Of a DNA stretch of 64,000 nt, positions 17,410-26,728 are shown piece by piece. Position 1 is the stretch's first letter, and each line of letters begins with the position of its first letter. The notes beneath the pieces were generated by a model, which ran no database searches, was not told where the DNA came from, and worked only from the letters and a program-made list of their open reading frames with translations. Position numbers and translations under genes: made by a program. Source of the stretch: Carnobacterium divergens DSM 20623 (GTDB taxonomy: Bacteria; Bacillota; Bacilli; Lactobacillales; Carnobacteriaceae); the NCBI RefSeq assembly GCF_000744255.1, contig NZ_JQLO01000001.1, forward strand, positions 2,480,001-2,544,000, read 5' to 3'.

Positions 17410-18978
17410 ATGAATCGAATTCAAAAAATGATGTGTCTCTTTTTCTTTTTATTCGTTTCATTAGTAATTGGAGCGGAAAATACAAAGGCTGAAACGATTG
17501 ATCATCCACATAAAACGATTTTATTTGTCTATGATAGTTTAGATGTGTCAGGATCAGGTGAAAAATCAATTGAAAGTCTACAACGTTTGTTAACAAGCTT
17601 GAATATCGCTGTTTTCACAGTCAGCATCGATCATTATCAAAAAAATCAACTTCAAGAGTTTGACGGCATGATTGAATTAATGAATGCTCCTGATTTAGAG
17701 ATTCAAAATAAAGAGTTTTTAGCAGACCGAGACGATTACCAAGGTTTGAAGCTTCATATTGGCGATAACTTACCAGTTAGTTGGCAAGAAGAAATGGGCA
17801 TTCAATTGAAAAAAATTCCAAAGCAACGTTTTAAACTGAGCAGTCAAGAGTTAGAGGCGAGAGAACTGATTTTGGAACCAGCAGAAGTTACAGTAAATGC
17901 AACGGATGCAACAACTGATCTGGGGTTGATTTCATTTGAAAACCAACAGACAACGTATTCCTACGGGACGTTGAAAGGTAAAATTGCCTATCTACCCTAT
18001 TTTCATGCAACGGGTTTAAGTCAAGAATTAATGGTAAAGCTGTTACAGAAATGGTTGAATATCACCTATCAAAGTCAACCGGTATTGGTGATTACCGGTG
18101 TCACACCATTCTCCGATTTGGCTCTATTGGAATATATGGGGGATCAACTCTTTAAAGAAGGAATACCCTTTGCAGTTAGTGCAACTAGTGTTTGGCAAAA
18201 TACAGATTTAAAGGCTTACGATAAATATGTGGATACGTTGCAATACTTGCAATTTCGAAATGGCTCCATTTTATTGCAAACGCCAGTAGCTTCACAAGCG
18301 AATAAACAAGATGATAGTGAGTTAAAAGAGATTATGAATACAACGATTGATAAATTGGTTGAGCATGAAGTATACCCCATCGGGATCGCGACACCAGCTT
18401 ATTGGAATCAAGACCAAGGCTATCAAGAAGACGCCTTAGGTTTAAGTGATAGTGTATTATTGTTGCCGAATCCTCAAACAATAGCAAAACGTGTTGTAGC
18501 AGAAAAAAGTGGTGTTTATCAAAAGGCCTATTACGCTTTGCCAGCAGAAAATTTAGATGGAATTGAATGGACCGATACTGCTTTAGGGTATAAATTTTCA
18601 TCTCCAACTGCCATTACGTATGATTTTCCAGATACATTAAAAAAACTTAACAGCATGTTAAAAAAAATAGACAATCTGCCGATGATGGCAAGAGATATCC
18701 GGAAAAGTGAACACCATGTTGCAACTTCGGCAAGTGTGATTGATGTAAAAAATGGTCAAGTACGTGTTAATGGCGAGTTAAAACATTTGCACACATTGCC
18801 TCAAGAAAGTAAGAAAGTAGTTCAAAAGCAAGCAACAGATAAAGGGAGTTTGGCTGGCTTTTTTGCTTTTCAAGATAAAGTGTTAACGATTATTATTGTT
18901 GGAACACTCTTTATTTTAGTTTTATTCTTTATTGTTGGTTATAACTTGTATCGTGGTAAATATCGCACTAAAAAGTAA
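17410..18978 (+). CDS. DUF2334-type exported protein (polysaccharide-deacetylase-like)
   Basis: A 522-aa exported protein. It has a signal peptide (MNRIQKMMCLFFFLFVSLVIG) and one C-terminal transmembrane segment (about 495-515). The segment VLVITGVTPFSDLALLEYMGDQLFKEGIPFAVS (about 224-256, quoted in parts) resembles the DUF2334 core, a relative of polysaccharide deacetylases, although the usual Asp of the metal site appears as Gly (ITGVTP for IEDVxP), so activity is uncertain. The frame opens at 17389, but ATG at 17410 fits the AAGGGG RBS better. A comparable gene occurs in the Listeria pss locus. Role: modification or handling of the exported glycan. Confidence 0.72.
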   Translation: MNRIQKMMCLFFFLFVSLVIGAENTKAETIDHPHKTILFVYDSLDVSGSGEKSIESLQRLLTSLNIAVFTVSIDHYQKNQLQEFDGMIELMNAPDLEIQNKEFLADRDDYQGLKLHIGDNLPVSWQEEMGIQLKKIPKQRFKLSSQELEARELILEPAEVTVNATDATTDLGLISFENQQTTYSYGTLKGKIAYLPYFHATGLSQELMVKLLQKWLNITYQSQPVLVITGVTPFSDLALLEYMGDQLFKEGIPFAVSATSVWQNTDLKAYDKYVDTLQYLQFRNGSILLQTPVASQANKQDDSELKEIMNTTIDKLVEHEVYPIGIATPAYWNQDQGYQEDALGLSDSVLLLPNPQTIAKRVVAEKSGVYQKAYYALPAENLDGIEWTDTALGYKFSSPTAITYDFPDTLKKLNSMLKKIDNLPMMARDIRKSEHHVATSASVIDVKNGQVRVNGELKHLHTLPQESKKVVQKQATDKGSLAGFFAFQDKVLTIIIVGTLFILVLFFIVGYNLYRGKYRTKK

Positions 18979-18991
18979 GGAGGGAATAGTG

Positions 18992-20242
18992 ATGACAATA
19001 GCAGACTATCTTTTACTCATTTCAACGATTTCAATATGGAGTTTACTATTAGTAAACGTTGTCCTGATTATTGCGGGGTATATTTACTATATAAAGACAG
19101 AAAAAAAAGCAGTTCCACAAATTCAAGGCGAAATACCATTTGTTTCAATTATGGTGCCTGCCCACAATGAGGGAATCGTAATTGTAAAAACAGTCGAAGC
19201 GTTACTGCGTTTTGATTATCCACATGAACGATATGAAATTATTGTCATCAATGATAATTCTTCTGACAACAGTGCCGAATTATTAGCTGCGATTCAACGA
19301 AAAAATCCAACTAGACAATTGCACATCGTAAATACAGATGCAGAGACTGGTGGAAAAGGAAAATCCAATGCGTTGAATATTGGCTTTAAACAAGCAAAAG
19401 GAGAGGTCATTGCAATATATGATGCTGATAACACACCAGAAAAAACAGCCTTGCGCTATTTAGTAGCAGAATTGACAAATGATGAACGCCTTGGTGGGGT
19501 AATTGGCAAATTTAGAACCCGAAATCGTGATGCCAGCTTGCTGACTCGTTTTATCAATATCGAAACGTTATCCTTTCAATGGATGGCACAAGCAGGCCGT
19601 TGGCAATTATTTGGGTTGTGTACCATTCCAGGTACGAATTTTATTGTCAGACGCTCGATCATTGAGGCAATTGGGGGTTGGGATGAAAAGGCATTAGCTG
19701 AAGATACAGAAATTAGTTTTCGAATTTACATGATGGGCTATCGCATTAAATTTCAACCAAAAGCTGTTACTTGGGAGCAAGAGCCTCAAACGCTGAAAGT
19801 ATGGTTTAGACAACGGACGAGATGGGTAAAAGGCAATATTTATGTGATTGTTAAAAATACACCGTTATTATTTGACCGTAAAGCTAGGAAAATTCGTTTT
19901 GATATTTTGTATTTTTTATCGATTTACTTTTTACTAATGACCTCTTTAGTAGTTTCAGATACTTTATTAGTGATGAATTTAATGGGTTACCTCACAACAA
20001 CCTTAGCTGGTTTTAGTGGACTATTATGGCTCTTAGCCATTTTGTTATTTATTGTAGGGACCTTTATTACCATCACCACTGAAAAAGGCGAGATGACGCT
20101 AGGAAATGTGGGCATTATTATGTTGATGTATGTCACTTATAGTCAAATGTGGTTGTTTGTTGCGGCGTACGGTATGGTGATGTTTATCAAAGAATCCGTT
20201 TTGAAACGTGAAGCTAAATGGTACAAAACCGAACGATTTTAA
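18992..20242 (+). CDS. BcsA-like family 2 glycosyltransferase (exopolysaccharide synthase)
   Basis: A 416-aa processive GT2. One transmembrane segment precedes the GT-A domain, followed by three or more C-terminal segments that form the export channel. All catalytic elements are visible: D88 (INDNS), D144-x-D146 (YDADN), E237-D238 (AEDTE) and Q274-x-x-R277-W278. There is no C-terminal PilZ domain, so c-di-GMP control must come from another protein, and the degenerate GGDEF protein two genes downstream is the obvious candidate. AAGGAGGG precedes the ATG at 18992. Confidence 0.93.
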   Translation: MTIADYLLLISTISIWSLLLVNVVLIIAGYIYYIKTEKKAVPQIQGEIPFVSIMVPAHNEGIVIVKTVEALLRFDYPHERYEIIVINDNSSDNSAELLAAIQRKNPTRQLHIVNTDAETGGKGKSNALNIGFKQAKGEVIAIYDADNTPEKTALRYLVAELTNDERLGGVIGKFRTRNRDASLLTRFINIETLSFQWMAQAGRWQLFGLCTIPGTNFIVRRSIIEAIGGWDEKALAEDTEISFRIYMMGYRIKFQPKAVTWEQEPQTLKVWFRQRTRWVKGNIYVIVKNTPLLFDRKARKIRFDILYFLSIYFLLMTSLVVSDTLLVMNLMGYLTTTLAGFSGLLWLLAILLFIVGTFITITTEKGEMTLGNVGIIMLMYVTYSQMWLFVAAYGMVMFIKESVLKREAKWYKTERF

Positions 20243-20271
20243 ATGAAAAATAGAAAAGGAGTGACTGTTAT

Positions 20272-22365
20272 ATGAAGCAGTGGATTAAAATGGGATTGAT
20301 TTTAGCATTTTTATCAATGAGTGTACCAATGTTAGCCCACGCTGAGGGCGAAGAGGCGGCAGCAGATAAAGAAACCTTTATTACAAATTTTCAAAGTACG
20401 AAAAGCTCCTTAGTTGGAAGTGCACCTACAAGTAACCTTTATTTTAAATTATTAGATTATTGGGATGTTGATCAAGTGACGCTTAATTTAGATTACAATG
20501 TGTCACAGTTAACAAAAAATGAAGCGTCAAGCATCACGATTTCAGTGAACGGGACGAAATTTTATTCATTTAGACCAACGGAATCAACACAAGAAAGACA
20601 GAGTCTAACATTGGAAATACCCAAAGACCTTTTGAGGAAAGGTGAAAATGAACTGAAAGTTGAAGGTGTCATTGTAACCAAAGAAACCCAAGATGTTTGT
20701 AGTGTTACACAATCTGCAGCTGATTGGTTGCACATTTATAACGGTTCAAATGTAGGGGTTGCTTATACAAAACAGCCTATGTCAACGACTATTCAACAGT
20801 TCAACAGTTATTTTGGTGGCATGGACACGACGATTCAGAAAAAAGTAGCAGTCTTAGTCCCAGATAAAGCCAATGAAACAGAGCTACAAAGCGCGGTGTA
20901 CGCGTTGTCTGGTTACGCAAAGAAAAATGAAACAGATGGAGCAACTATTCCTGTTAGTACATTTTCAGATACGTCATCAATGGGTCTGCCTTATACAATA
21001 GTGGTAGCTGAATATAAAAATTTACCAACTGAATATCAAAGTAAAATCGATGCTGAAAAAGTGGAAAAAGATGCAGTGATTCAATTGCTTAAAATCGAAA
21101 ATAAAGCGGTATTAATTGTAACGTCAAATGACCCAAAAGCACTCATTAAAGCAGGGCGTTTTGTAGCAAATGATGAATTAATGTCTCAAATTTCTAGTGA
21201 CCAAAAAGTAGTCACAACGACTACTGAAACGGCTAGCCAACCCTTAAAAATCAACGATGAACTTGCATTAACAAAAACAGGAGATGAAGTGCGAGGAGCA
21301 GGGCATCAAGAGAAAAAATATTTTATGAGTTTGCCAGCAAATCGCTCAATCGCTGAAAATAGTGAAGTGAATTTAGCCTTTAGATACGCTAAAAATCTAG
21401 ATTTTGATCGTTCATTAGTTACGGTTTCTATCAATGATATTCCAATTGGAAGTAAAAAACTAAATAAAGAATATGCGGATTCAGATACGGTTTCTTTTAA
21501 AATGCCAGCAGATTTATCCGTTGTTGGAAATTATACCGTCACAGTCAGCTTTGATTTAGAGATGAAGTCAGTTCCTTGTGTTGCTGACAGCAGTCAAACG
21601 CCGTGGGCTTATATTGCACCAGAATCAACGTTATTGATTAATACACAAGACCGAACAGATTTATTGTTTCAAAATTACCCATTCCCATTTTTGCAAGATG
21701 GAAGCTACAATCAAATCGGTATTGTGTTACCTGATAAAATGGATCAAAATTATTATCAGAGCTTAACCAACGTCATTAATTTATTAGGGAACTATGCAGA
21801 AGACAATACAGGGATAGTAAAATTCTTCCCAACGACTGCAACTAAAGCCGATTTGAAAAACTATAACCTTATTTTGATGGGTTCTCCAAAAGATAATCCA
21901 GTCATCAAATCACTCAATAAGGAATTGTATTTCCAATACGATAAAGCTGGAAATGGGTTTGTCTCAAATGAAAAACTTAGTATTGAGTCTGATTATGGCA
22001 AACAAATTGGAACGGGTCAGTTGATTCATTCGCCGTATAATGAAGGATCTGGAGCCTTGATATTAACAGGAGCAACATCTGAATCTGTTTATCTAGCTTC
22101 AAAAGAAATGGCAAGTCAAACAAGCGTAAGTAAACACAGTGGCGATGCGTTTGTGATTGATAAGGATAAAAACAGCTACGCATATCGCTTTAAAAAATCA
22201 GAAGATATTGGCGAAAAGAAAACCTTTGTTGAAAAAGTTCAGAAAAATTCAACCATAACCATTTATTTACTAGCGGTTACCTTAGTTGGAATTTCAGTGA
22301 TTGTGGGCTTATTCTTAGCCTTCCGTAAAAATCGCAAAATGAAGGGGGATTATGATGAAAAATAA
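20272..22365 (+). CDS. BcsB-like exopolysaccharide synthase subunit
   Basis: A 697-aa exported protein with a signal peptide (cleavage near AHA-EG), a large beta-rich extracellular part and one C-terminal transmembrane helix (about 665-687) followed by basic residues. It belongs to the BcsB family (cellulose synthase regulatory-subunit type), which stabilises the BcsA channel through its C-terminal helix and guides the chain outside. Matching segments include VTLNLDYNVS (about 64-73), ...ASSITISVNG and the second repeat VTVSINDIPIG. It follows the BcsA-like gene by 30 bp and overlaps the next gene by 14 bp. Confidence 0.87.
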   Translation: MKQWIKMGLILAFLSMSVPMLAHAEGEEAAADKETFITNFQSTKSSLVGSAPTSNLYFKLLDYWDVDQVTLNLDYNVSQLTKNEASSITISVNGTKFYSFRPTESTQERQSLTLEIPKDLLRKGENELKVEGVIVTKETQDVCSVTQSAADWLHIYNGSNVGVAYTKQPMSTTIQQFNSYFGGMDTTIQKKVAVLVPDKANETELQSAVYALSGYAKKNETDGATIPVSTFSDTSSMGLPYTIVVAEYKNLPTEYQSKIDAEKVEKDAVIQLLKIENKAVLIVTSNDPKALIKAGRFVANDELMSQISSDQKVVTTTTETASQPLKINDELALTKTGDEVRGAGHQEKKYFMSLPANRSIAENSEVNLAFRYAKNLDFDRSLVTVSINDIPIGSKKLNKEYADSDTVSFKMPADLSVVGNYTVTVSFDLEMKSVPCVADSSQTPWAYIAPESTLLINTQDRTDLLFQNYPFPFLQDGSYNQIGIVLPDKMDQNYYQSLTNVINLLGNYAEDNTGIVKFFPTTATKADLKNYNLILMGSPKDNPVIKSLNKELYFQYDKAGNGFVSNEKLSIESDYGKQIGTGQLIHSPYNEGSGALILTGATSESVYLASKEMASQTSVSKHSGDAFVIDKDKNSYAYRFKKSEDIGEKKTFVEKVQKNSTITIYLLAVTLVGISVIVGLFLAFRKNRKMKGDYDEK

Positions 22366-23200
22366 TCAATTATTATCAGATTTATCTTTATTAGGTTTTC
22401 TGTTACTAAACTTTATCGTCGCCATTTTTGTCGGAATGAACCCTGAACGTTTTGCGCAAAATATTATTTTTATGAATATCGCGATGATTTTAGCGATTAT
22501 CACGTATTTCACCACTATTACAATGGGACTTGTCCTAAATTTATTGTTTATTTTTGGTCAAGGGAGTTATGCGTTATTTCTAGCAACCACTAACAGTCAA
22601 TCAGTCAGCTTGAATTTGTATTTTTGGTTAGTGATGACTCCCTTATTTTCAGTGATGGTCTATCTGTTTAGCTATCATACTAAAGAGCTACAGGCAGAAA
22701 ACCACCAACTAGAGCGCAAAACGCGACAATTAGGAACGCTTGATGAAGAAACAAGATTACGCACGATGACCGCTTACAAAGAAGATGCGTTGGTATTCAT
22801 GTCGACGTCAAGACGTTTTAATTTGCCTGTTTCAATGGTTGTGATTCAAGTAAAGTATTGGAATGAACTGCAACGAATGTTGGATGATGAACAAATTTCA
22901 GAAGTGATTAAACGCGTCACAAGATCGACTAAAGAAGCGATAAGAGACAATGATGTTCTTTATGTATTGGATCGTGAACATTTAACTTGGGGCTTATTAT
23001 TATTTACAGATCAAGACGGCAGCAAAATTGTAACCGATCGAATTAAAGAATTCTTTGAAAAGTCAGCAAAAGAATTTTCAGATCTTCACACAGTTGATCT
23101 TGTAATTCAAGCAGGAGCTGCACAATTTGATAAAGAGACGATTCATACACCCTATGACTTTGTCGAAGCGGCGATTAAAGAATTGGAGTACGATGTTTAA
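22352..23200 (+). CDS. Membrane protein with degenerate GGDEF domain and intact I-site (c-di-GMP receptor)
   Basis: A 282-aa protein with four N-terminal transmembrane segments (about 8-105), a short coiled coil (107-128) and a GGDEF fold. The active-site signature is replaced by DREHL (207-211), so it should not make c-di-GMP. The inhibitory-site motif RxxD is kept as R198-D-N-D201, with exactly the five-residue spacing to the signature found in active cyclases. This is the pattern of receptor GGDEF proteins such as Listeria PssE. It overlaps the BcsB-like gene (GAAGGGGG as RBS) and closes the operon, which points to control of the synthase by c-di-GMP. An ATG three bases on (22355) is an alternative start. 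Confidence 0.87.
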   Translation: MMKNNQLLSDLSLLGFLLLNFIVAIFVGMNPERFAQNIIFMNIAMILAIITYFTTITMGLVLNLLFIFGQGSYALFLATTNSQSVSLNLYFWLVMTPLFSVMVYLFSYHTKELQAENHQLERKTRQLGTLDEETRLRTMTAYKEDALVFMSTSRRFNLPVSMVVIQVKYWNELQRMLDDEQISEVIKRVTRSTKEAIRDNDVLYVLDREHLTWGLLLFTDQDGSKIVTDRIKEFFEKSAKEFSDLHTVDLVIQAGAAQFDKETIHTPYDFVEAAIKELEYDV

Positions 23201-23211
23201 AAAACAATCTA

Positions 23212-23256
23212 AAGAAGACAACTTAGTATGAGAATACAAAGTTGTCTTCTTTTTTA
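23212..23256 (+). terminator. Terminator of the exopolysaccharide operon
   Basis: AAGAAGACAACTT (23212-23224) pairs perfectly with AAGTTGTCTTCTT (23239-23251), followed by T-run. It separates the operon from the c-di-GMP enzyme gene. Confidence 0.92.
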
Positions 23257-23400
23257 TAAATTAGGACTAAATTTGGATAAATAACATAATTTAAGTCTAT
23301 TTTAATGTATCAAAAATAAAATTGAGCTATGATAGTATTGTGAGTATTTCAATCAATTTTTTTGATGTTAAATAACAAATCAGAAAAGGTGGAGTGATTC

Positions 23401-25812
23401 GTGAAATTTAATTATTTAACTCCGTTGTTAATGGCAATTTCATTTATGATCGCCATTTTTACTTCTTACAATGCTGTCAGTATGGATTATTTTTTGAGTA
23501 GAAAAAAGAAAGTTAATTGGCATGTATGGATAGTATTAAAAGCACTAGGTGTTAGTTTTGGTATTTGGGGAATGCATTTTATCAGCATGATCTCGTTTCA
23601 ACACGCAGTTTTTGATTCTTACAATACTCAATTAGTTATTTTATCTGGACTGGTTGTTTTTATTGGAACATACGGATCGTTTTTGGAAATTTGCTCACCA
23701 AAATTCAAATCCAACGATTTAACAAAAGGAACGGTTATGTTTGGGACTGGACTCATCTTGATGCATTATATCGGAATGGCTGCAATGATGCCTTTAGAGC
23801 TAGAAAAACATCCGATTGTTTTGTTGGTTTCACTGATCATCGGATACGTCTCAGCTTATTTAACCATGAAAGCGATTCGAATTGAACATCACTCTTTTAA
23901 AATAATCAAAGATCTTAAACAAGTATTGATTTTGGCAGTAGGTATTTTTTTGTTTCACTATTTAGGAATGTTTGGAATGATGACGCCTCATAGTGTTGGA
24001 GAAAATCATGCGAACTTAGCTTTTTTATCAGTCAGCTTAAGCTCAATGGTTGTTTTAGCAGAGGTACTATTAATCTTTAGTAGCTTAATCAGTTACATTT
24101 TTGATACAAACAGACTAGAAATCAGTAAATTAAAGGATACCAGTTTAGCACTATTAAAAAGCAATCCCGATCCTGTTTTTCTACTAAATACAAATGGAGA
24201 ATTGGTGACCGCAAATGAAGTTGCAATTGATTCTTTTCAATTAAATTTAGAAAAAGATAGAGAACATCCAGTTCGTCAATTTATGCGAGATGAGGATTAT
24301 ACAAACGCGGTTCAATGTTTTCAAGAAGTAATTGAAGCGGGAACAAGCATGCATTTAGAAGAACAAATAAAACTAAAAACCAATGAATATCGTGAATTTA
24401 AAATTAAAATGATCCCGGTAGTTCCTGACAATCATATTGTAATGGAAGTCTTTATTATTGCTATTGACGTAACCGAAGAAAATGAGATGAAGCGTCAAAT
24501 TCGTCAAATTGCTTACCATGATAGCTTAACCAATCTTCCCAATCGTTATTATATGAATGAATTTGTTCATCAAGAACTTGAGATTTTTGAAAAAAATTAT
24601 GATTGTACTAAAAAGAATTCTTTCGTTATTTTCTATATTGATTTGAACGAATTAAAGAAAGTCAATGATACACTTGGTCACCATATTGGGGACGCATATT
24701 TAGAAAACATTGCAAAACGGATGCGTGACTATATCGGTCACCACTACTTTCTTGCGCGCACTGGTGGCGATGAATTTGCATTAATTTACATTGAAAAAAA
24801 TGAAGCAGAAACAAGAGAAGTAACTGAAAATCTTTTAAGAGCCTTTGACGAACCTCTTATTGTTGAAAAAATGGTATTGAATCCAACCGCAAGTATTGGC
24901 GTTGTAAAAGCCTTTGAAGATGGGTCTGAATTAGAAGAGTTGCTAAAAAAAGCAGATATTGCGATGTTTTCAGCTAAGCAAGAAGTGAAAAATTCAGGGA
25001 AAACGATGATTGTTTCGTATTCTGACTATCAAGTGCAGTTGAAAAATGATTATCAAAAAGAATTAGAATTGATTCAAGGTATTGAAAATCAGGAATTTAT
25101 TTTACACTACCAGCCTAAAGTATATGCAGATAGCGGTCGTTTTTATGGGGTAGAAGGCTTGATTCGCTGGCAAGTCACTGGTGAAGATCGGTTGCGTTAT
25201 CCAGATGAATTTATCCCCTTAAGTGAAAAGACGGGACATATTTTAGAGTTAACCAAGCAGTTAGTGGAAATGAGTGTGAAACAAATAAAATGTTGGCTTA
25301 CAAAAGGCTATGAAGTTCCTATTTCTGTCAATGTTTCCGCTGAACATTTTCAAGAAGATGAGTTGGTTGCACTAATTGAAGAATTGCTAAAAAAATATCA
25401 AATTCCACCCTATTTACTCGAGTTAGAAATTACGGAAACGGTCTTAATGGAAGACGTAACGGAATCAAAAAATATTCTATGGCGTTTGCATCGACTAGGC
25501 GTCCATTTAAGTGTGGATGATTTTGGAACAGGCTACAGTTCATTACGCTATTTAATGGAATTCCCTATTCAAAGCTTGAAAATTGATCGAAGCTTTACCG
25601 AAGCGATGAATATTGATAAAAAAGTATTTATCGTGACAGAAACAATTATTCAACTAGCCCAAAAACTTGATTTACAAATTATAGTTGAAGGCGTTGAAAC
25701 CAAAGAACAGTTAGCAACTTTAAATCATATGGGGAATTTTTTAATTCAAGGTTATTACTTTAGTAAGCCGATTCCTTATGATGAAATTGAAGAAACGTGG
25801 TTGAAAAAATAA
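23401..25812 (+). CDS. MHYT-PAS-GGDEF-EAL c-di-GMP enzyme
   Basis: An 803-aa membrane protein starting with GTG (GGTGGAG upstream). An MHYT sensor of about seven helices (1-235) has motifs MHF (58), MHY (121) and FHY (185), thought to bind a metal or gas. A PAS-like domain covers about 245-358. The GGDEF domain has an intact signature at 455-459 and no RxxD before it. The EAL domain keeps E585-G-L, N644, E679, D706-D707-FGTGYSS, K727 and E763, so both synthesis and hydrolysis of c-di-GMP are possible. It sits right after the c-di-GMP-responsive exopolysaccharide operon with its own transcript, probably setting the signal level. Confidence 0.93.
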   Translation: MKFNYLTPLLMAISFMIAIFTSYNAVSMDYFLSRKKKVNWHVWIVLKALGVSFGIWGMHFISMISFQHAVFDSYNTQLVILSGLVVFIGTYGSFLEICSPKFKSNDLTKGTVMFGTGLILMHYIGMAAMMPLELEKHPIVLLVSLIIGYVSAYLTMKAIRIEHHSFKIIKDLKQVLILAVGIFLFHYLGMFGMMTPHSVGENHANLAFLSVSLSSMVVLAEVLLIFSSLISYIFDTNRLEISKLKDTSLALLKSNPDPVFLLNTNGELVTANEVAIDSFQLNLEKDREHPVRQFMRDEDYTNAVQCFQEVIEAGTSMHLEEQIKLKTNEYREFKIKMIPVVPDNHIVMEVFIIAIDVTEENEMKRQIRQIAYHDSLTNLPNRYYMNEFVHQELEIFEKNYDCTKKNSFVIFYIDLNELKKVNDTLGHHIGDAYLENIAKRMRDYIGHHYFLARTGGDEFALIYIEKNEAETREVTENLLRAFDEPLIVEKMVLNPTASIGVVKAFEDGSELEELLKKADIAMFSAKQEVKNSGKTMIVSYSDYQVQLKNDYQKELELIQGIENQEFILHYQPKVYADSGRFYGVEGLIRWQVTGEDRLRYPDEFIPLSEKTGHILELTKQLVEMSVKQIKCWLTKGYEVPISVNVSAEHFQEDELVALIEELLKKYQIPPYLLELEITETVLMEDVTESKNILWRLHRLGVHLSVDDFGTGYSSLRYLMEFPIQSLKIDRSFTEAMNIDKKVFIVTETIIQLAQKLDLQIIVEGVETKEQLATLNHMGNFLIQGYYFSKPIPYDEIEETWLKK

Positions 25813-25820
25813 AAAATAAG

Positions 25821-25868
25821 AAATCCCATGAAATAACCACTATGGAGGGTTTTTACATGGGATTTTTT
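25821..25868. terminator. Bidirectional terminator
   Basis: AAATCCCATG pairs with CATGGGATTT, flanked by an A-run and a T-run. It separates the c-di-GMP gene from the convergent bacteriocin-like operon, whose last stop codon abuts it. Confidence 0.88.
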
Positions 25869-26024
25869 CTATTTTTTATTTTTAAAATTTAACAAGCAAA
25901 CAGGCAACCATATGATTAAAAAGTAAATGATGTATATGAGTAATCCAATTTTTAAATCGAAAGGCAATAACAGTAAGAGAATGAAGCCTATGATGCTGAA
26001 AAGTAGATGTTTAATAAATTTCAT
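25869..26024 (-). CDS. 51-aa hydrophobic protein, candidate bacteriocin immunity protein
   Basis: Starting at the ATG at 26024 (MKFIKHLL), the product is 51 residues with two transmembrane segments and a basic C-terminus (LLNFKNKK). Its ATG overlaps the TGA of the bacteriocin-like precursor (ATGA), so it is translated by coupling. Small hydrophobic, basic proteins next to a bacteriocin gene are usually immunity proteins, and that is the inference here; the sequence itself shows no named family. A longer upstream reading of the frame (to 26132) runs inside the precursor gene and has no RBS. Confidence 0.68.
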   Translation of the reverse strand: MKFIKHLLFSIIGFILLLLLPFDLKIGLLIYIIYFLIIWLPVCLLNFKNKK

Positions 26025-26728
26025 TTCCAACATGTAACTACGGCACCTATAATGCCACCGCCTCCAACTACAACAATTCCTGCTAGGCATCCAGCACAGA
26101 TTGGAGGAGCTAGCGAGCAAGGAGCTCCACATAGTTTAAGAATAACTCCAATAACACCACCAGAAGCTCCAACAACCGCTGCAAAACAAGACATATTTAG
26201 ACCTCGTTGGGTACTTAATTGTTGAATTTCTTTAATAGCAGTTTTTGTTTCTTCATTTGAAACATAGTCAATAGCTAAATCTTCATTACGAGCTTGTTTT
26301 CCATCAATGAATTGATTAATCCAAAATGTATTGTTTTCTGATTTTGTCAATTGCTGTTCCGAGTAGTTAACGACTTTATCATTTTTAAATGCAATCGTGA
26401 TATTACTTAAGACATTGAAATGACTGTCTTCTTTAAAAGGAATAGTTAACAACATAAAACCGTCGTATTCTGTCAATTTACTTGCTTCAAAATCTAAATT
26501 AGATATAGTTGTTTTTAAATCAATACTTTTATCAAGCATTCCCACCTTAGCTAAATTCAGATACTTTGAGAATTGTTTTTGATCAGTCTCAAAATTGATT
26601 TCTTTAATCATTTTAGACATATTATTTGAATTTGTGGAATTCACGCTAGCTGCGCTACTTATGAAAGGCATAGCAATAAAACTTAAGACGATACCTAAAA
26701 TTAAAGTTAATTTGAATAATTTTTTCAT
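26021..26728 (-). CDS. Sec-type bacteriocin-like precursor with six-cysteine Gly-rich C-terminus
   Basis: A 235-aa precursor. Residues 1-27 form a signal peptide (FISSAA). Residues about 28-178 are a hydrophilic propeptide without Cys. The last 57 residues change abruptly to a hydrophobic Gly/Ala/Val-rich peptide with six cysteines at 181, 200, 204, 211, 214 and 233 (CxxxC, then CxxC, then terminal CWK). The arrangement resembles the large-precursor, C-terminally released bacteriocins of the halocin C8-like class, but I cannot confirm membership. A thioredoxin-like gene directly upstream suits disulfide formation. Overlaps both neighbours by ATGA. AT-rich, and probably acquired. Confidence 0.75.
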   Translation of the reverse strand: MKKLFKLTLILGIVLSFIAMPFISSAASVNSTNSNNMSKMIKEINFETDQKQFSKYLNLAKVGMLDKSIDLKTTISNLDFEASKLTEYDGFMLLTIPFKEDSHFNVLSNITIAFKNDKVVNYSEQQLTKSENNTFWINQFIDGKQARNEDLAIDYVSNEETKTAIKEIQQLSTQRGLNMSCFAAVVGASGGVIGVILKLCGAPCSLAPPICAGCLAGIVVVGGGGIIGAVVTCWK

